A DNA stretch of 6,653 nucleotides, from assembly GCA_937916845.1 (NCBI GenBank), contig CALFSK010000034.1, forward strand, positions 1 through 6,653, given 5' to 3'. A program made the position numbers and the translations under genes. How positions within the stretch are numbered: position 1 is the first letter of the stretch; each line of letters begins with the position of its first letter. The DNA comes from an uncultured Lactobacillus sp. (GTDB lineage: Bacteria > Bacillota > Bacilli > Lactobacillales > Lactobacillaceae). Under the pieces are notes generated by a model. The model was not told the DNA's origin. It saw nothing but the letters and a program-made list of their open reading frames with translations, and did not search any database. Below are positions 5,545 through 6,653 of this stretch, in pieces.

Positions 5545-5822
5545 TATTTAAACTGACCCCAATAATCATCATCTGATTCAACAATTTCATCGTCAGGTAA
5601 AACATGGCGTTTAATTAACTGATCACGTGCAATTGCATATTCTAACGAACCTTCTTTAGCTTTTAATGCTCTTTCTAGCCAGTCCATTTTTTCTTGTGAA
5701 ACGATGGCTACTGCGCGACTATTTGAACGAGCAATATAAACGGTTTCGTCTTCGTCATTAACTTGATCTAAATATTTTTTTAGGTTAGCGCGAAAATCGC
5801 TCTGTGTTAGTGCTAATGTCAT
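5544..5822 (-). CDS. Phd/YefM-like (RelB-type) antitoxin
   Basis: This 92-residue antitoxin should neutralise the adjacent toxin and repress their shared promoter. The N-terminal 55 residues (MTLALTQSDFRANLKKYLDQVN, then ETVYIARSNSRAVAIVSQEKMDWLE) fit the Phd/YefM DNA-binding fold, as in many YafQ/RelE operons. The C-terminal third (HVLPDDEIVESDDDYWGQF) is acidic, as expected for the segment that wraps the basic toxin. I chose ATG 5822 rather than the in-frame GTG at 5831: that GTG lies inside the ribosome binding site AAAGGGTGG (5836-5828), which is 5 nt upstream of the ATG. It is the first gene of the operon, and its stop overlaps the toxin start by one base. Promoter and repeated operator lie just upstream. 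Confidence 0.88.
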   Translation of the reverse strand: MTLALTQSDFRANLKKYLDQVNDEDETVYIARSNSRAVAIVSQEKMDWLERALKAKEGSLEYAIARDQLIKRHVLPDDEIVESDDDYWGQFK

Positions 5823-5838
5823 ATTTACCACCCTTTCA

Positions 5839-5869
5839 TTGTACTTAATATTGTACTTTAATTTGTACT
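5839..5869. promoter_or_regulatory. Triple TTGTACT operator of the toxin-antitoxin operon
   Basis: TTGTACT occurs at 5839-5845, 5851-5857 and 5863-5869, a strict 12-bp period close to one DNA turn. Each copy contains palindromic GTAC. One lies in the promoter spacer, one covers the -10 box and one lies near the start point, so bound antitoxin or complex would block RNA polymerase. The same 76-bp intergenic region feeds the divergent recombinase operon, which may be controlled too. Confidence 0.75.
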
Positions 5870-5878
5870 AAAAATCAA
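5850..5878 (-). promoter_or_regulatory. Promoter of the antitoxin-toxin operon
   Basis: On the minus strand TTGATT (5878-5873) and TACAAT (5855-5850) are separated by exactly 17 bp, matching sigma-A consensus at 5 of 6 positions in the -10. Transcription would start near 5843, about 20 nt before the antitoxin ATG. Confidence 0.75.
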
Positions 5879-5898
5879 TTTTTTAAGGAGCTAAAACT

Positions 5899-6486
5899 AT
5901 GCAACAAGTTGTCTTACCCATCAAAGATTCAAACGTTCTCAAAGAGGTGCAAGATACCTTACTCAACAACTTTAAAGCTGGCCGGCGTAACTATACAGTT
6001 TTTCAAGTTGGTAAAGCGACACTGTTGCGAGTCAGTGATGTCATGCGCTTAAAACAAACCGATATTTTTAATCCGGACGGTTCTATTAAACAAAATGCGT
6101 TCATTCACGACCGAAAAACGGGTAAGCCTAATACCTTGTATCTTAAACCAGTTCAAACAGAGCTCTTATTGTACCGTCAATGGCTACTTGATCATAGACT
6201 AGCCTCTGAATGGCTCTTTCCTTCCATTCAACACCCCGAGCGCCATATTACAGAAAAACAATTTTACAAAATCATGAGTAAGGTTGGCGATCTGTTAGGA
6301 ATTAATTATCTGGGTACTCATACGATGCGCAAAACCGGGGCTTATCGCGTCTACACACAATCTAATTATAATATTGGTTTGGTCATGCACTTATTAAATC
6401 ATTCCAGTGAAGCCATGACTTTAGCTTATTTAGGCTTAGACCAGGCTAGTACTGAAACGATGCTGGATAAAATTGATTTTGGTTAG
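5899..6486 (+). CDS. Tyrosine recombinase/integrase, catalytic domain only
   Basis: This 195-residue protein is a tyrosine-type site-specific recombinase, which cuts and rejoins DNA through a covalent tyrosine link. All expected active-site residues are visible: Arg44 (TLLRVSDV), Lys73 (DRKTGK), His141 and Arg144 (GTHTMRKTG), His168 (HLLNHSS) and Tyr177 (TLAYLGL). The typical 280-400 residue enzymes carry an N-terminal core-binding domain; here only about 25 residues precede the catalytic fold. Similar short recombinases are common on lactobacillus plasmids, where resolution of multimers or module exchange is suspected but, to my knowledge, their sites are not well defined. AAGGAG (5885-5890) is 8 nt upstream of the ATG. 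The gene diverges from the toxin-antitoxin operon and is followed 12 nt later by another gene in the same direction. Confidence 0.9.
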   Translation: MQQVVLPIKDSNVLKEVQDTLLNNFKAGRRNYTVFQVGKATLLRVSDVMRLKQTDIFNPDGSIKQNAFIHDRKTGKPNTLYLKPVQTELLLYRQWLLDHRLASEWLFPSIQHPERHITEKQFYKIMSKVGDLLGINYLGTHTMRKTGAYRVYTQSNYNIGLVMHLLNHSSEAMTLAYLGLDQASTETMLDKIDFG

Positions 6487-6498
6487 GAGGCTGGCTTT

Positions 6499-6653
6499 AT
6501 GTATTTAGATTTTAAATCAAACAAGTATGATCTGTTTGATGATTGGCATCAAAACAAGACTAAACAAGCCTTTACACAAAAGTTGCAGCAACAAGCTCAA
6601 CTTGAAAAAACACAGCTGCCACAGTTATTGTCGCGTGAAGATTTAAAAATTCG
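6499..6653 (+). CDS. Unrecognised gene downstream of the recombinase (partial, cut at window end)
   Basis: An open frame starts at ATG 6499 and runs off the window after 51 complete codons. AGGAGG (6485-6490) overlaps the recombinase stop codon and sits 8 nt before the ATG, so this is a real, co-transcribed gene. The visible part begins MYLDFKSNKYDLFDDWHQNK and continues with a Gln- and Lys-rich, probably helical stretch (KLQQQAQLEKTQLPQLL). I recognise no domain or signal peptide. Tight linkage suggests it works with the recombinase or belongs to the same maintenance module, but this is inference. Confidence 0.75.
   Translation, partial: MYLDFKSNKYDLFDDWHQNKTKQAFTQKLQQQAQLEKTQLPQLLSREDLKI

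Overview
The window looks like part of a plasmid from a member of the Lactobacillaceae, most likely Lactiplantibacillus plantarum or a close relative such as Levilactobacillus. The reasons are an iteron-plus-Rep_3 replicon with a KWWHFW-ending partner gene, an IS30-family element resembling ISLpl1, a WxL/WxLIP surface-protein pair, a KxYKxGKxW micro-ORF and a small catalytic-domain-only tyrosine recombinase. All are familiar from lactobacilli. The species call is inference from recognised families; no search was run.

Region by region. (1) 1-1570 is the replication module: three exact 22-bp iterons and a partial fourth, then the Rep_3 initiator gene, then an overlapping gene for a coiled-coil replication-associated protein. 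(2) 1571-1756 is about 190 bp of AT-rich spacer in which I see no gene. (3) 1757-2801 is an IS30-family insertion sequence with 27/32 matching terminal repeats. Its transposase, read on the minus strand, is killed by an ochre codon at codon 32. (4) 2802-2982 is a leader region with a candidate promoter and nested short hairpins. It precedes a two-gene surface locus (2983-4728): a secreted WxL protein and a membrane-anchored WxL-interacting protein, closed by a strong terminator. This locus uses many G/C-ending codons (ACG, GCG, ACC), unlike the AT-rich rep genes, so it was probably captured from chromosomal DNA. (5) 4790-5161 has no long gene. It holds a 32-codon ORF with a KxYKxG(K/R)xW motif, a perfect short palindrome overlapping a TATAAT box, and a strong bidirectional terminator. 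(6) 5188-5822 is a Phd/YefM-type antitoxin and YafQ/RelE-type toxin operon on the minus strand. Its promoter is threaded through three TTGTACT repeats at 12-bp spacing. (7) 5899-6653 is a divergent operon with a short tyrosine recombinase and an unrecognised gene cut by the window end.

How the parts fit: replication (rep genes, iterons) and maintenance (toxin-antitoxin, possibly recombinase-mediated multimer resolution) frame a cargo that displays proteins on the cell envelope. The WxL protein should bind peptidoglycan non-covalently, and the WxLIP should hold it at the membrane. The insertion sequence lies exactly at the boundary between replicon and cargo, consistent with modular assembly of the plasmid. 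No classical antibiotic-resistance, metabolic or conjugation gene is visible.
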